Notes under the pieces: model-generated
Databases searched by the model: none
What the model was told of the DNA's origin: nothing
The model's input: the letters and a program-made list of their open reading frames with translations, nothing else
NCBI GenBank assembly: GCA_944989445.1
Contig: CALYLW010000573.1
Location: 120,825-184,824, forward strand
Source of the DNA: Ampullaceana balthica
Lineage: Eukaryota; Mollusca; Gastropoda; Lymnaeidae
DNA: 64,000 nucleotides
Direction: 5' to 3'
Shown: positions 23,765 to 38,000 of the stretch, piece after piece
Numbering within the stretch: position 1 is the first letter of the stretch
Layout of the letters: every line of letters begins with the position of its first letter
Made by a program: the position numbers and the translations under genes

Positions 23765-23998
23765 TAGGGCAAAAATTCCATGTTCATATTAAGTAACATA
23801 GAATAGCCCTGTAGGTTTCATAATTTAATAAGCTAATTTAAGATTTTGGTAATATTTAACTCTTCTATTGAATGATAGAAATTTAATCAAGAGAACTTCA
23901 AATATTTGTTTAAATCTTATCATTCTTTCAAAGAGAATTCAAAGCATTTTAAGCAATGTTAATTTGCTAAAACTTTGTCATCAATTTAAAAAAAAATT

Positions 23999-24004
23999 AA
24001 TAAA
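23999..24004 (+). terminator. Candidate poly(A) signal for PFK
   Basis: First AATAAA downstream of the PFK stop (235 bases after it); another is at 24082. In AT-rich DNA such hexamers are common, so this is only a candidate. Confidence 0.3.
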
Positions 24005-24099
24005 ATGATGAAACTGTAGTAAAGGTATTACTAATTTCATAAAATATATTTTTTTAAGTATCATGTTTAAACTTCTTTATCAATAAAAACATCATTAAG

Positions 24100-26046
24100 T
24101 GACTGGATTTTATTGAAATTATAAAAACTCAAAATTCTTTTCTTTCTTTCATTTTCTGGCACAGAAATATTTAAAAAAAATCTCCACCCATTGCATGATT
24201 AGTAGTTATGTGGCTTCGCATTTGATTCAGCATTATGAAATACTAATACTAATACTAATAGTCTATTTCCCCAGATTGTCTTAAAATAAGTTACACCCAT
24301 TTTAATTTAGAAGCATGAAAAGAGATCTTTGCAAAGTTCTTGAGAAAATTATATTTATATCAGACGCATAAATAAGTAGAGAACTCTCAACAAAATTTAT
24401 TATGGGGAAATAAATTAACAAATACTTAAATACCCAACTTATAACACACAAGACACCTAGACACCTACAATACAAGTTTTGATAGAAATGAACACAAATA
24501 AAAATAATCTATAAACAAGAATAGCTGTTAAAGAATTTTCAAATATCACAATTTATTAGAACATCATTTACAAAAATCATTTACAACTGGAAGTCATCCA
24601 ATAAATGCAAAGATTAATGGCATTCAATTACTCATAAAAAAATTATTAAGAAAAAAATATTGGTCTTTACAATTCTAAATTGTAACTAAAATATTTGTTG
24701 TGATTTCTTTTTTCCTGTCTTCGTGGCAGTCATTATTAAAATATTAAATAAAAATATTTTTTAAAAACTACTTGGTGTCGGTGAAAGAAACAATTTCATA
24801 ATTCACTGATTAAGATGTTCTGTTATTTATACATGTATATAGGGTGTATTAAGCCATCACATTTCCTTTTTTGACTATCCATCATGATTGATCAAAACCA
24901 AAATAAAATAATGAATAAATATATATATATATATACAGTGACTAGTTATTTTATTCTTGCTTCATATTCATGAATTTGTTATGCTTAAATAACCTGTTAC
25001 ATTTAACTTAAGTTAAATAAATACATTTGTTTCGTAATTGCATTTTAAAATGTAAGCTCTTAGTCTTAGTATTGCTCATAAACTTAACCAGAAAACTATG
25101 ATAAGAGCAGGACCTAGGGAAAAGCAAATAACTGAAAGTTTCCTCAAATTATTCAGTCCTTAGCCAAATGAGGGAACAATTTTTAATGTGAAAATACCAA
25201 TAATTTTTTTGTATTTAATCTATTCCTTCCTACTCAACGGAGATGAATAACAGCATTATACAAATATTAAAAGAATTCCTACTTGAATACAAACTATGCA
25301 TCAATTGATAGGTTAGCTATGATGAGAGCAAGACATTACTGAAACATATTCATTATTTTTCCTATTATTGACAAAATGTATTAGAAAAATAAAGATATTA
25401 TGTCAAATGACTTGATGCATTTTTTCAACTCAAAAAAACACGTATTCCAAGAAAAAGGTCTTAGAAAATAAACTTGTCATTATCAAGTAAATATTCTATT
25501 CCTGTTATTTTGAAGTCATGTTTAATTTCTGCTTGAAAATGTCAGATTCAGATAAGATTTTTTAATGAAAAAACAAAACAATTTACCTTTAGAAAAATGA
25601 ATATTTACATAACTTTAATTATTAACTTTTATACATCTTATGTGATCTTGTCGTTGTATACTTTGATTAAGTTCTTAAGTTTATTTGGTAACAACTTTAT
25701 TATGCATGATCAAAGAAATGATATAAAATGCTTTTACAAATAGGACATATGATTCCTTTGTTAGCAAGGAATGAACTTGACTTATTCGGCATTTCAGCAA
25801 ATGTGTATTACTTTTACATCAAAAACAAATTTTATTAAAGACTAGACTATTTTTTTATAGCAGCCTTAACTATCTATTATCGAACACCACAATTCCATTC
25901 AAAATTAGATAACTTTCATTTTGATATTGAAGGAAAGAATACAATATTTATCACTCTGATTTTTTAAACACAAAGCAAGGTAAGAATTGGGGAAAGAGAT
26001 CTTCTTTTCTTGTCTATAATTATAAATTTAATATTTTTAGATAATT
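24100..26046. other. AT-rich convergent intergenic region
   Basis: Lies between the 3' ends of PFK (+) and the TRAF4-like gene (-). It must contain both 3'UTRs. Apart from a short (TA)n at about 24920 and poly(A)/(T) runs, I see no gene, array or mobile element. Confidence 0.6.
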
Positions 26047-29000
26047 CTATGGTCTAATAAATTTTGTATTGTCAACACTAACTTTGAGAATAAGAGAATC
26101 GTCTTTGATGTAATCTCTAGTTTTAAGAATTTCATGAGAAACAAATTTAGGATAACCGAAACCCAGAGACTCAGACGTCTGCACAGGTTTTTGGAAGTGC
26201 TTCCACGCTGGATCCGGCAGAAAACTTTCCGACAAACTGCTTCGCATACTGGCATCAGCATTTTGGTCATACACAGTGAAGGACACGGGCAGAGAGAAGG
26301 GCCAGTCAAGAATGTTATCGTAATCACCCTGGAGCAGTTTAATGTAGACAGAAATGTATTTGCCCTCCCCTGCCCCATTGCCGTTGAGGAACACTGAGAG
26401 ACACGCCTTGTAGCCAAACCTGGATGTGTAGAATGGTGGGCTGACCAGTTCTTTGTTGCTCTTGTAAATAGCCTCATTAAACTTGGCCTTGTAATTGCTG
26501 TTGGAAAAGAATTAAGTAGTACAAGTTGTAATCTGTTTTACAGGAAATGTAAAGGAAAGGTTCAAGCAGACAAATGTTCTGATATTCTACTGATTAAAAA
26601 CTGTTCTCTGAGCTGGTATTTTAAAGAGTTCATTTTTTGGTAAGCTCCCTATTTTAAACTTCACACTTAGAAACTTAGCTTGAAGACTTCCCACAGGAAT
26701 TGGGAATACAGCTTTTGCTCAAATTGATTTGGTACGATTAACTAAATGTATATGTTAAAAGGTGATATTCTTATCCAAATCTTCCTAATTAGCATGTATT
26801 AGGTACTATCTTTGTCAATGTCTTTCCCATTCAATATTAACACTTAAATCTTCATTGCTTATAAATGTTAAAATTTAAATTCAATTTAGAAAGAAGCAAT
26901 CAATGTCTTACCTGATTTTCCATATAAAAACTCCATCAGTTGTCTGGGTAATTGTTTGTAAGGCTGAGCACAACTGAGTTATCTGTGCTTGTTGCTGTTT
27001 AACAAGGTCACAGGTCAGTTCTAAATGTGTCTTCATGCTCTCTTCTATGTGCAGCTCCAGACTGTAACGTGGGCACTGGAAACAAAAACAAAACCTGTAT
27101 GTACATTTAGAAGAGTGATAATTGGACCTATGATAATTGGACCTATGATAATTGGACCTAGAATAATATGACCTATGATAATTGGACCTATGACATTTGG
27201 ACCTATGATAATTGAACCTATATTTGGACCTATGATAATTGGACCTATGAAAATTGGACCTATGAAAATTGGACCTATGATAATTGGACCTATGATAATT
27301 GGACCTATGACAATTGGTATTACATGGGCAGAGCTAAGACCACTAGAATTTGGACCCACAAAGGTAATGAGCCACATCAATGAACGTGAAAGGAAACATT
27401 TGGAAAGGATCTTTAACTTTTGGTAAATATTGTGTATGTCCAACTGACTAATTCACTTCTGACTAATGTCTACCTGACTAATTTCTACCTGGCTAATTTC
27501 TACCTGGGTAAAGTTTACCTGAATAATGTTTACCTTGTGTCTACACCCAGCATCTTTAAATGGACATGAAATGGTGGCAGATGGACACGCCTCATGAACA
27601 TGGTTGTCGATGTCTTCCCTGGGAATCTTGGCTGGATCACATCTGTTTGGACATGTCACTGGGAATCTGGGACACTGGTATTGGTGGGTCTGAAAGATTA
27701 TATAATTTTCACTGAATTGTTCATTGTGAACCCCAATGTTGTGGAATGGCAGTTTGAAACAAGCAGGTTTTCAATGACTTTTGAAACAAGCAGGTTTTCA
27801 ATGACTTTTGAAACAAGCAGGTTTTCAATGACTTTTGAAACAAGCAGGTTTTCAAAGACTTTTGAAACAAGCAGGTTTTCAATGACTTTTGAAACAAGCA
27901 GGTTTTCAATGACTTTTGAAACAAGCAGGTTTTCAATGACTTTTGAAACAAGCAGGTTTTCAATGACTTTTGAAACAAGCAGATTTTCAATGACTTTTGA
28001 AACAAGCAGGTTTTAAATGACTTTTGAAACAAGCAGGTTTTCAATGACTTTTGAAACAAGCAGGTTTTCAATGACTTTTGAAACAAGCAGGTTTTCAATG
28101 ACTTTTGAAACAAGCAGGTTTTTAATGACTTTTCAGACAGTACAAACTCATTCTTTGACTGCAAAAATAAGAATTGTTCATTTTTTACATCTGGAAGTTG
28201 CACAATCAATTAATTATAAAATATTTATAGCAAATTAGTCTCCTTGTCATATTGGAATTCCATCAAGTCTCTGTACATGTTTACATAGAATTATAAATGT
28301 TACGTAGTTACCTGAAGTGTCTCCTGTAAAAACTCTTTGGAACAATATTGGCAGGTGACTGTCCTCTTGTGGCACTCATTCTTCATGTGATTGGCCAAAT
28401 AACGCCTCTCAAGCTTAGCCCCACATTTGTTTTCACACCACATAATCTCTTTGTGACAGCTTCCGGCATGGGTCTGGGAGATAAATAAATGCATGAGTGT
28501 GTTAGTTATTAGTTAAATTATTTTGTTTTTATGTGGAAATTAAAAAAAATTCAGATGATTTTTTTTATATTAAAATGTTAGAGATATTAAACTTCCCAAG
28601 CTTTTGTTTATAATTCAGAATAATATAAACTAGAAATGAAGGATATGATTTTATTCATTTAATTCTTGTCATTATTTTTTTTAAAAAATTTTATATAGCT
28701 GAGCCACTAATTAAACTAAAACTGTTTTAATTAACATTATCTGAGCATCACATAAAATATATGTCCTACCTGGTCCATAAACTGTCCACTGAATTCCTGC
28801 TGACAGAAATCACAAGTGACAACTCTTTTGGGACACAGATACTCCAAGTGATCATCTAGATTAGCTTTGGTCAAGTGGGCAGTACATTTGTTTGGGCAGG
28901 TGATCACATCAAATCTGCAGGCTTGTAGGTGATTCTATTGACACAATTATTGTTTTTATGGTGAGATTTATTCTAATGGTTAATTAATGAAAAATATTTG

Positions 29001-32000
29001 ATATGGAAAATCATTGGCACTTTCAAAATAACAATACCTCACATTAAATAGAAAAATTAGACACTTTGCTTCAATAATTGATGATAACACGTTTTATATT
29101 TCTTTTAAAAAATTTATATTGAGCAAATTAATTACAGCTGATACTTACTGGTAAGTTTTGTAGTTTATCAATCCATCTGCAACCTTCTTTCTGGTATGTG
29201 CATCGAATTATGCTGTTCATGATTTCTGTGTGAACTTCGTTATCTGGGTACAGCTGTATCAACAAAGAGAGATATGATTGTGTATAATAGCAGCTCCATC
29301 TTGACAATGAAGGGTTTTGTGAATAAATATTTAGCCAGGATTTTTGTTTAAAGTTAATCTATTGAAAACATAATACATGTAAATGACTTGAAGTGTTTAC
29401 AAGAATGCCCCACTTTTCCATCTCTACCAATCTATCGGCTGTTTTAAGAGATCTTTCACTGGTTAACATTTTATTTTGTCAACAATGTATTGAGAATTGT
29501 ACCATCAGGTATTAAACCAACTTAATTAAAAGGCTACTCTAAGAAAAAGAACCCTAATATCCGAGACCAGTGTTTGTTTAATTAAGAGTTCTCTACCTTG
29601 GCATAATCCAATGGCTTGTCATCCTCTGGGCATTTGAATATTCCACCGCTGAAGATAAATAGAACATTGAAAGTAAATTAAGATAAACATTACACAGACA
29701 CAGGGATTACAACTTAACACATTACAGTGGGAATGTAGATAGGCCACACAGCTATTATGAGATGGTTTATAAGACATACAACTACTATGAGAAGGTATAT
29801 GAGACATAAAACTACTGAGATGGTTTATAAGAAATACAACAACTATGAAATGGTTTATAAGACATTCAACTACTATGAGATGGTTTATGAGACATACAAC
29901 TACTATGAGAAGATATTTAAGTATAAGGCACACAGCTACTATGAAGAGGTTTATAAGACTATGACATACAACTACTATGAGAAGATATTTAAGTATAAGG
30001 CACACAGCTACTATGAAGAGGTTTATAAGACTATGACATACAACTACTATGAGAAGGATTATAAGGCAGTGTCATGCAGCAGTCATGCAGCATCATGCCC
30101 CATCTGTTTGTATTGAACTATGAAAGATATCACAGTACAATACATTATTACACTTGTAATGACGTCACAGTTTCAAAAGTACATACAGTAAAGATTGTCT
30201 GCATATTTAAAAAAAACAAAAAACGATTTATTCTTAAATAAACTGTCTTATTGACATACGACCCTGACAGCTGACGGCACAAGGGACACACCTCTGTATT
30301 GTTGGGGTCAGTGTAAACCCAAATGTATAAATCTATTCAATCTTTACAGTGAGTAGAGCCGACACTAAAAGCTCGTATATAGCTTATATAATACATATGT
30401 ATTACACGTCATATAAAATCCTATACGACGGAGCCAGACGACAGCACACGAGCAGCGTGAAAGAGAAGACAACTGTGTGCACTCACCCATTACTGTTTCG
30501 TCTCTTCCCAAGAAATGTTCCAATGGACATTAAGAGAGTCATGGTTCAACCAATAGGCCTACGCCAAACACAACTCGCTGTCTCACGTGCCTAACTTGAA
30601 AATAGGATAGAACGAAATCGTCGTTCAGCTCAATGATGAGATTCGAACTCACAACCTCACTTCTGCTGCGAGCACCGGACAGGAAAGTAACGAGCCACCG
30701 GGTGGGAGATGAATGACAGGAAATCGGGAGGCAGACGTGAGCTTTATGGTTCTACCCTTACAAAGAACGGTCACCCACAAGACAGGGGCAGATGGCACGA
30801 GGCCCATTGTGGGGACGGGCCCCCATTCAGGGCGCTGTGCCGTCTTCTGATAACAACAATGGACTAGGAAGGGACCAGTTGGTTCCGATTGGTCGCCACC
30901 ACCTGTCACCTGGAATACCTTTACTACAGGTGGTTAACAAGGGGGCGAATCCGAGACGGTGTTTGAGGAGGAATTTTTTGTTTGAAGTTTTCCTAAAGAA
31001 ATTTTTTGATGAGGCTTTGCACGGCTCGTGCCGGTGTATTCCATTTTACAATTCAGTATTTTTTGTGCTGCAAGGTTTTCTAGAAAATTGCATGTTTTTT
31101 TTTCATTCAGTTTTTATAAATAAAATGGAACACTATCAATAATATCAAAGGCTTTTTATTTCAAAAATATCATTTTAAAAAATCAATAATAACCGCATTA
31201 GTTCCTAAAGTGAGAATGACAAGACAAGTTTAATTAAATTTACCATTCACACCGGCACGTGCGCTCTCCTCAAGGGAGTTAATGAGTTCAATGGGGTTTT
31301 AAACACTTATGTTGTTATTGTTAACTTTAGAGCAGACTTTATATTTTGGTAAAGTAATTTTTAATACAAGATTTCATGATTTGTTCTGCCTCACTACTTT
31401 ACCATTGATTATAATTATATCATCTTTTGAAGAATAGTTTTCATGAGCATACACAATAAGGGCGGGCCTCTTTGTATTGCGCACGCGCACACGATTCAGT
31501 TAATCAATTGGACCATAAATTTTTTGTATCAAAATAATTGGGCGTAATAAAAAAAAAGACACCACAAAGACACCTAGGCTCCATTTAAATGTTGCTATTA
31601 TTATAAATGCTGCTTTGTGATGTTTCAGTGACATTGAAATGTGCTCAATGCTAGATAGGGCATTCGCGGCTATGTGGGACATTCGAGCTATGTGGGACAT
31701 ACGAGGCTATGTGGGACATACGAGGCTATGTGGGACATACGAGGCTATGTGGGACATACGAGGCTATGTGGGACATACGATGCTATGTGGGACATACGAG
31801 GCTATGTGGGACATACGAGGCTATGTGGGACATACGAGGCTATGTGGGACATTCGAGGCTATGTGGGACATTGGATGCTATGTGGGACATACGAGGCTAT
31901 GTGGGACATACGAGGCTATGTGGGACATACGAGGCTATGTGGGACATACGAGGCTATGTGGGACATACGAGACTATGTGGGACATTGATGCTATGTGGGA

Positions 32001-35000
32001 CATACGAGGCTATGTGGGACATACGAGCTATGTGGGACATACGAGGCTATGTGGGACATACGAGCTATGTGGGACATACGAGGCTATGTGGGACATACGA
32101 GACTATGTGGGACATTGGATGCTATGTGGGACATACGAGGCTATGTGGGACATACGAGACTATGTGGGACATTGGATGCTATGTGGGACATACGAGGCTA
32201 TGTGGGACATACGAGACTATGTGGGACATACGAGCTATGTGGGACATTGGATGCTATGTGGGACATACGAGGCTATGTGGGACATACGAGACTATGTGGG
32301 ACATACGAGCTATGTGGGACATACGAGGCTATGTGGGACATACGAGGCTATGTGGGACATACGAGACTATGTGGGACATTGGATGCTATGTGGGACATAC
32401 GAGCTATGTGGGACATACGAGGCTATGTGGGACATACGAGGCTATGTGGGACATACGAGGCTATGTGGGACATACGAGACTATGTGGGACATACGAGGCT
32501 ATGTGGGACATACGAGCTATGTGGGACATACGAGGCTATGTGGGACATACGAGGCTATGTGGGACATACGAGGCTATGTGGGACATACGAGGCTATGTGG
32601 GACATACGAGACTATGTGGGACATTGGATGCTATGTGGGACATACGAGGCTATGTGGGACATACGAGACTATGTGGGACATACGAGCTATGTGGGACATC
32701 GATGCTATGTGGGACATACGAGGCTATGTGGGACATACGAGACTATGTGGGACATACGAGGCTATGTGGGACATACGAGGCTATGTGGGACATACGATGA
32801 CTATGTGGGACATACGAGGCTATGTGGGACATACGAGGCTATGTGGGACATACGAGGCTATGTGGGACATACGAGACTATGTGGGACATACGAGGCTATG
32901 TGGGACATACGAGGCTATGTGGGACATACGAGCTATGTGGGACATACGAGGCTATGTGGGACATACGAGGCTATGTGGGACATACGATGCTATGTGGGAC
33001 ATACGAGGCTATGTGGGACATACGAGACTATGTGGGACATACGAGGCTATGTGGGACATACGAGGCTATGTGGGACATACGAGGCTATGTGGGACATACG
33101 ATGCTATGTGGGACATACGAGGCTATGTGGGACATACGAGGCTATGTGGGACATACGAGGCTATGTGGGACATACGAGGCTATGTGGGACATACGAGACT
33201 ATGTGGGACATACGAGGCTATGTGGGACATACGAGGCTATGTGGGACATACGAGGCTATGTGGGACATACGAGGCTATGTGGGACATACGAGGCTATGTG
33301 GGACATACGAGGCTATGTGGGACATACGAGGCTATGTGGGACATACGAGGCTATGTGGGACATACGAGGCTATGTGGGACATACGAGGCTATGTGGGACA
33401 TACGAGGATAGATCATGGGGCAACATATAAATTAGATATCAATGTCAGTAAATTGGTAATTTGACAAGAAATTTAAATATTGTCATATCCCTCTAAAACA
33501 TTTATCATTTCAAAGGTCTAGCTCTAAGTCTGAGTAAACTCGGCACAATTACCTCCCTTTTATGCCCCCCCTTATCTTATCTGTTTACAGACGCTCCTTC
33601 TATACAGAAGATTATTGCGTCCTACGCTTATCTATGGTTTGTGTTTAGTCCTGCATTTTTATTAGAGATTTAAATGCTGATAAAGTGTTGGTTTTCCTGG
33701 ATTCTTCAGGCAACCCATTCCACGCCCGAACTTCCGGACGGGAAGAAGGAAAACTTGTATGTGTTTGTTCTTGCATACGGAATAAGAAAGGTGTTTTTAT
33801 CCTTATGTCTATCTGAGGGTTGTATTAAGTTATCTTTGTGTTGTATTTCTAAATTAGAATTAATTGCTTTATGTATGATTACTACTTTGCTCTTGGTTCT
33901 TCTATCCTCCAGTGTTTCAAGGTCTAATGATTTAACTAACGGTGTTACTCTTGTCAGTTTCGAATATTCTCCAGTAACGAATCTGGCAGCTCTTTTTTGA
34001 ATTTGTTCTAGTTTATCAATGTTTTCTTTGGTGGATGGGTCCCACACAGAAGATGCATATTCCAGTGCAGGTCTCACCAAAGCGAGGTAGCACTTTAGTT
34101 TTATATCTCTATTACATTTGTTAAAGTTCCCCCCTTATAAAGCCTAAGGTTTTGCCTGACTTTTCCAACAACTTCATTGACATGGGGACTCCATGACAGC
34201 CTCTCATTCATTAAGACTCCTAAGTATTTTGCATCTTTAGTTTGGGTCAGTTCTTTTCCATGAATGTAATATTTTGAATTTATTTGTTTCTTTTTCTTTG
34301 TTACTCTTAACAGTTGACACTTTTCTGGATGGAAAGACATACTCCAGTTAGTTTCCCATTTTATCAATTCATCTAAGTCTTTTTGTAAAATTTTGCTATC
34401 TTGTTCTGATTTAATTGTTCTATAGATTATACAATCATCAGCAAATAGCCTAACTTTTGTACCTGTTGAGATGTTGTTGGGTAAATCATTTATATAAATT
34501 AAAAAACCAAAACCATCTCCCAACCATTGAGGTTATTAAACATATTAATTTAAACAAGTTGATTCCCATCTCAGTTGCAATAAGAAATGCGAAATTGTCT
34601 CTGTCTCGTCCACAGCGACGGCCCGACCTTGTTTAGAGGAGAAGTTGTCGTTTAAAGTCATGACCCCAGGAGGACCCGAGAGCCGACAGCTGGTGTCATT
34701 ATATTTCAGGGTCACCACGCGACCAGCACGCGACTGTTTCCACAAGTGGAATTTTTAAAAATACCGTAAAATAACGGTGGGTTCGTAGTCGGGAGACAGA
34801 ATATCGAAGCCAAGAATTTAAAGCTCTTTCTTTAGTATTAAAAGCATGACATTTCAGTTGGCTTGGAAAACGATACAGGACAACATTGAACATGCATGAG
34901 ATTTTGTGATTTACATCATGAGATTTTGTGATTTACATCATGAGATTTTGTGATTCACATCATGAGATTTTGTGATTTACATCATGAGATTTTGTGATTT

Positions 35001-38000
35001 ACATCATGAGATTTTTGGGAGGGGGTCCAAATTCGAAATTCCCCCGGGCCCCCATTTGACGGGGAACCCCAAAGGAGTGTCCGAATTTTTTACATTAAAT
35101 ATTACGTACCGCCATGTATGCAGGGCCGCAAAATCCCTACAAATCCCAAGCTGCACCACTGCCTTCATTCCATTCTACCAGTTAATTATTAAATTAAGAA
35201 AACTGATCTCACGTTACATTCATTCTATTCTAACAGTTATTTAATACAATTTACCCCCGATCGACCAAGGGCGATATTCAACCTGTTTTCTCTTAAAGAG
35301 CTAGTAACGGTTTTTAGTCCATACGGTAAACAGTATTAATTTTAAGCTAAGATTTGGCAGAGTTAATCTATATTGTATATATAAATTTTAAAAACCCGTA
35401 AAAAAACCAAGTTTTTGACTATAAATCCTTTATGTACGAGACGTAACTAAAAGAATGTTCATTATAATACGCAGCGCAAGACCATCAAAAAATACAAACA
35501 TTGTAGTTGTATCGTAAAACATGTTTAATATAATGCGCACCGATCAGGAATATGTTTATAAAAATTGTTGTCAATAAAATACGCACCTTATTGCTCGACA
35601 GAAAGGTTGTTCAATATAACACGCACCGCGACGCTCTATCTCAAAAAATAACACGATACATAGAGGATAAATAAAATAATCTAAAAATTCAATAATTTAA
35701 TTACGGTACATGCGATCAATCTGAAATTTTGATACATCGTTTTTATCATCGGTACGAAACTGCTTGCTAAATTTCAGCTCGCTAGCTTACGTGGAAGTGG
35801 GTTAAAAATCGATCCAAAGTTTTGGCGACAAGCAAGCAAGGGCGCAAGCAGACACCACGAGTTAATATAAAGGATTTAAAAATTAATATTTAAAAACCCA
35901 TAAAAAAACCAAGTTTTTTACTATAAATCCTTTATGTACGAGACGTAACTAAAAGAATGTTCATTATAATACGCAGCGCAAGACCATCCAAAAATACAAA
36001 ATTGTAGTTATGTCTCGTAAAACGTGTTTAATATAATGCGCACCGTTCAGGAATATGTTTATAAAAAGTGTTGTCAATAAAATACGCACCTTATTGCGCG
36101 ACAGGAAAGGTCGTTCAATATAATACGCACCGCGACTACTATCTCAAAAAAATTAACATGATACATAGATATAAATAAAATAATCTAAAAAATCAATAAT
36201 TTAATTACGGTACATGCAATCAATCTGAAATTTTGATACATTGTTTTTATCATCGGTACGAAACTGCCTGCAACATTTCAGCTCGCTAGCTTACGAGGAA
36301 GTGGGTTAAAATCGATCCAAAGTTTTCGCGACAAGCAAGCAAGGGCGCAAGCAGACACCATGAGTTAATATAAAGGATTTAATTTATAAAAAAACCCTAA
36401 AAAAACTAGTTTTTTTACTATAAATCCTTTATGTAAGAGACATAACTAAAAGAAAGTTTATTATAATACGCAGCGCAAGACCATCCAAAAAAGACAAAAT
36501 TGCAGTTGTGTCGTAAAACATTTTCAATATAATGCGCACCGATCAGGAATATGTTATAAAAAAGTGTTGTCAATAAAATACGCACCTTATTGCGCGACAG
36601 GAAAGGTTGTTCAATATAATACGCACCGCGACGCTCTATCTCAAAAAATAGCATGATACATAGGAATAAATAAAATAATCTAAAAAATCAATAATTTAAT
36701 TACGGTACATGCGATCGATCTGAAATTTTGATACATTGTTTTTATCATCGGTACGAAAACTGCCTGCAAAATTTCAGCTCGCTAGCTTACGTGCAAGTGG
36801 GTTAAAAATCGATCAAAAGTTTTGGCGACAAGCAAGCAAGCGGCGCAAGGCCGCACGCAGACACCACGAGTTAATATAAAGGATTTAATAAAAAAACCCG
36901 TAAAAAACCAAGTTTTTGACTATAAATCCTTTATGTACGAGAAGTAACTAAAAGAATGTTCATTATAATACGCAGCGCAAGACCATCCAAAAATACAAAA
37001 TTGCAGTTGTGTCGTAAAACGTGTTTAATATAATGCGCACCGATCAGGAATATGTTTATAAAAAGTGCTGTCAATAAAATACGCACCTTATTGCGCGACA
37101 GAAAGGTTGTTCAATATAATACGCACCGCGACGCTCTATCTCAAAAAATAGCATGATACATAGGAATAAATAAAATAATCTAAAAAATCAATAATTTAAT
37201 TACGGTACATGCGATCGATCTGAAATTTTGATACATTGTTTTTATCATCGGTACGAAAACTGCCTGCAAAATTTCAGCTCGCTAGCTTACGAGCAAGTGG
37301 GTTAAAAATCGATCAAAAGTTTTGGCGACAAGCGAGCGTCGGCGCGGGCGGCCGCAGACACCACGAGTTAAAATAAAGGATTTAATAAAGGATTTAAAAA
37401 TCAAAGTATGTCTGTGTGTGTGTGTGCATGTCCTTTATAGCTGACTAAACCATTCATCCGATCGTCATGAAACTTTGGAGACTTTTGAGTACTCACCTGG
37501 GATGGTATCTGGCAACTTTTTTTTCTAAATTAAGCACTCATGGGGCACCGGGGGCCCATAATGTAATTCTTTGCTTATATGAGCTATATAAAAATTAGTT
37601 TAAGCGCTAGCTACTGTGTAAATTGTTGGATCTTAACCAAACTTTGTATATAAAAACTTGATAGCCAATATTAAAATACTATAGGGCACTGAACTCATAA
37701 TAGTCATTCCTTTGGGGCTGAGGGCCCAAAAAGTCTCTTTTCTTAAACGTTTAAGATTTTATTCACCATTCAGTTATTAACAAACTTGACAAATAATGAC
37801 ACATGTATACATTATTAGACAAATTGAAATGAACAGGTGTTTTGAACTTTATATCTTGCACTAAATGGGCCCTGGGGCCCTTAATGTCGTTTTTTGCTTA
37901 TATGAGCTATATAAAAATTAGTTTATGCGTTAGCTACTGAGTAAATGAATGGATCTTAACCAAAATTTGAATACAAAAACTTGGTAGCCCATATTAAAAT

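Noticed and set aside
27594..28238. Frames encoding FETSRFSMT or LKTCLFQKS repeats
   Set aside because: 27-bp minisatellite in TRAF4 intron 5; partly overlaps exon 6 antisense.
30349..31142. Frames of 81-116 codons in a GC-richer stretch
   Set aside because: No recognisable domain, no splice context, inside TRAF4 intron 1; possibly SINE-related.
31639..33464. Long plus-strand frames of 590, 489 and 363 codons
   Set aside because: They are the three frames of a 19-bp stop-free repeat in a TRAF4 intron; no unique coding sequence.
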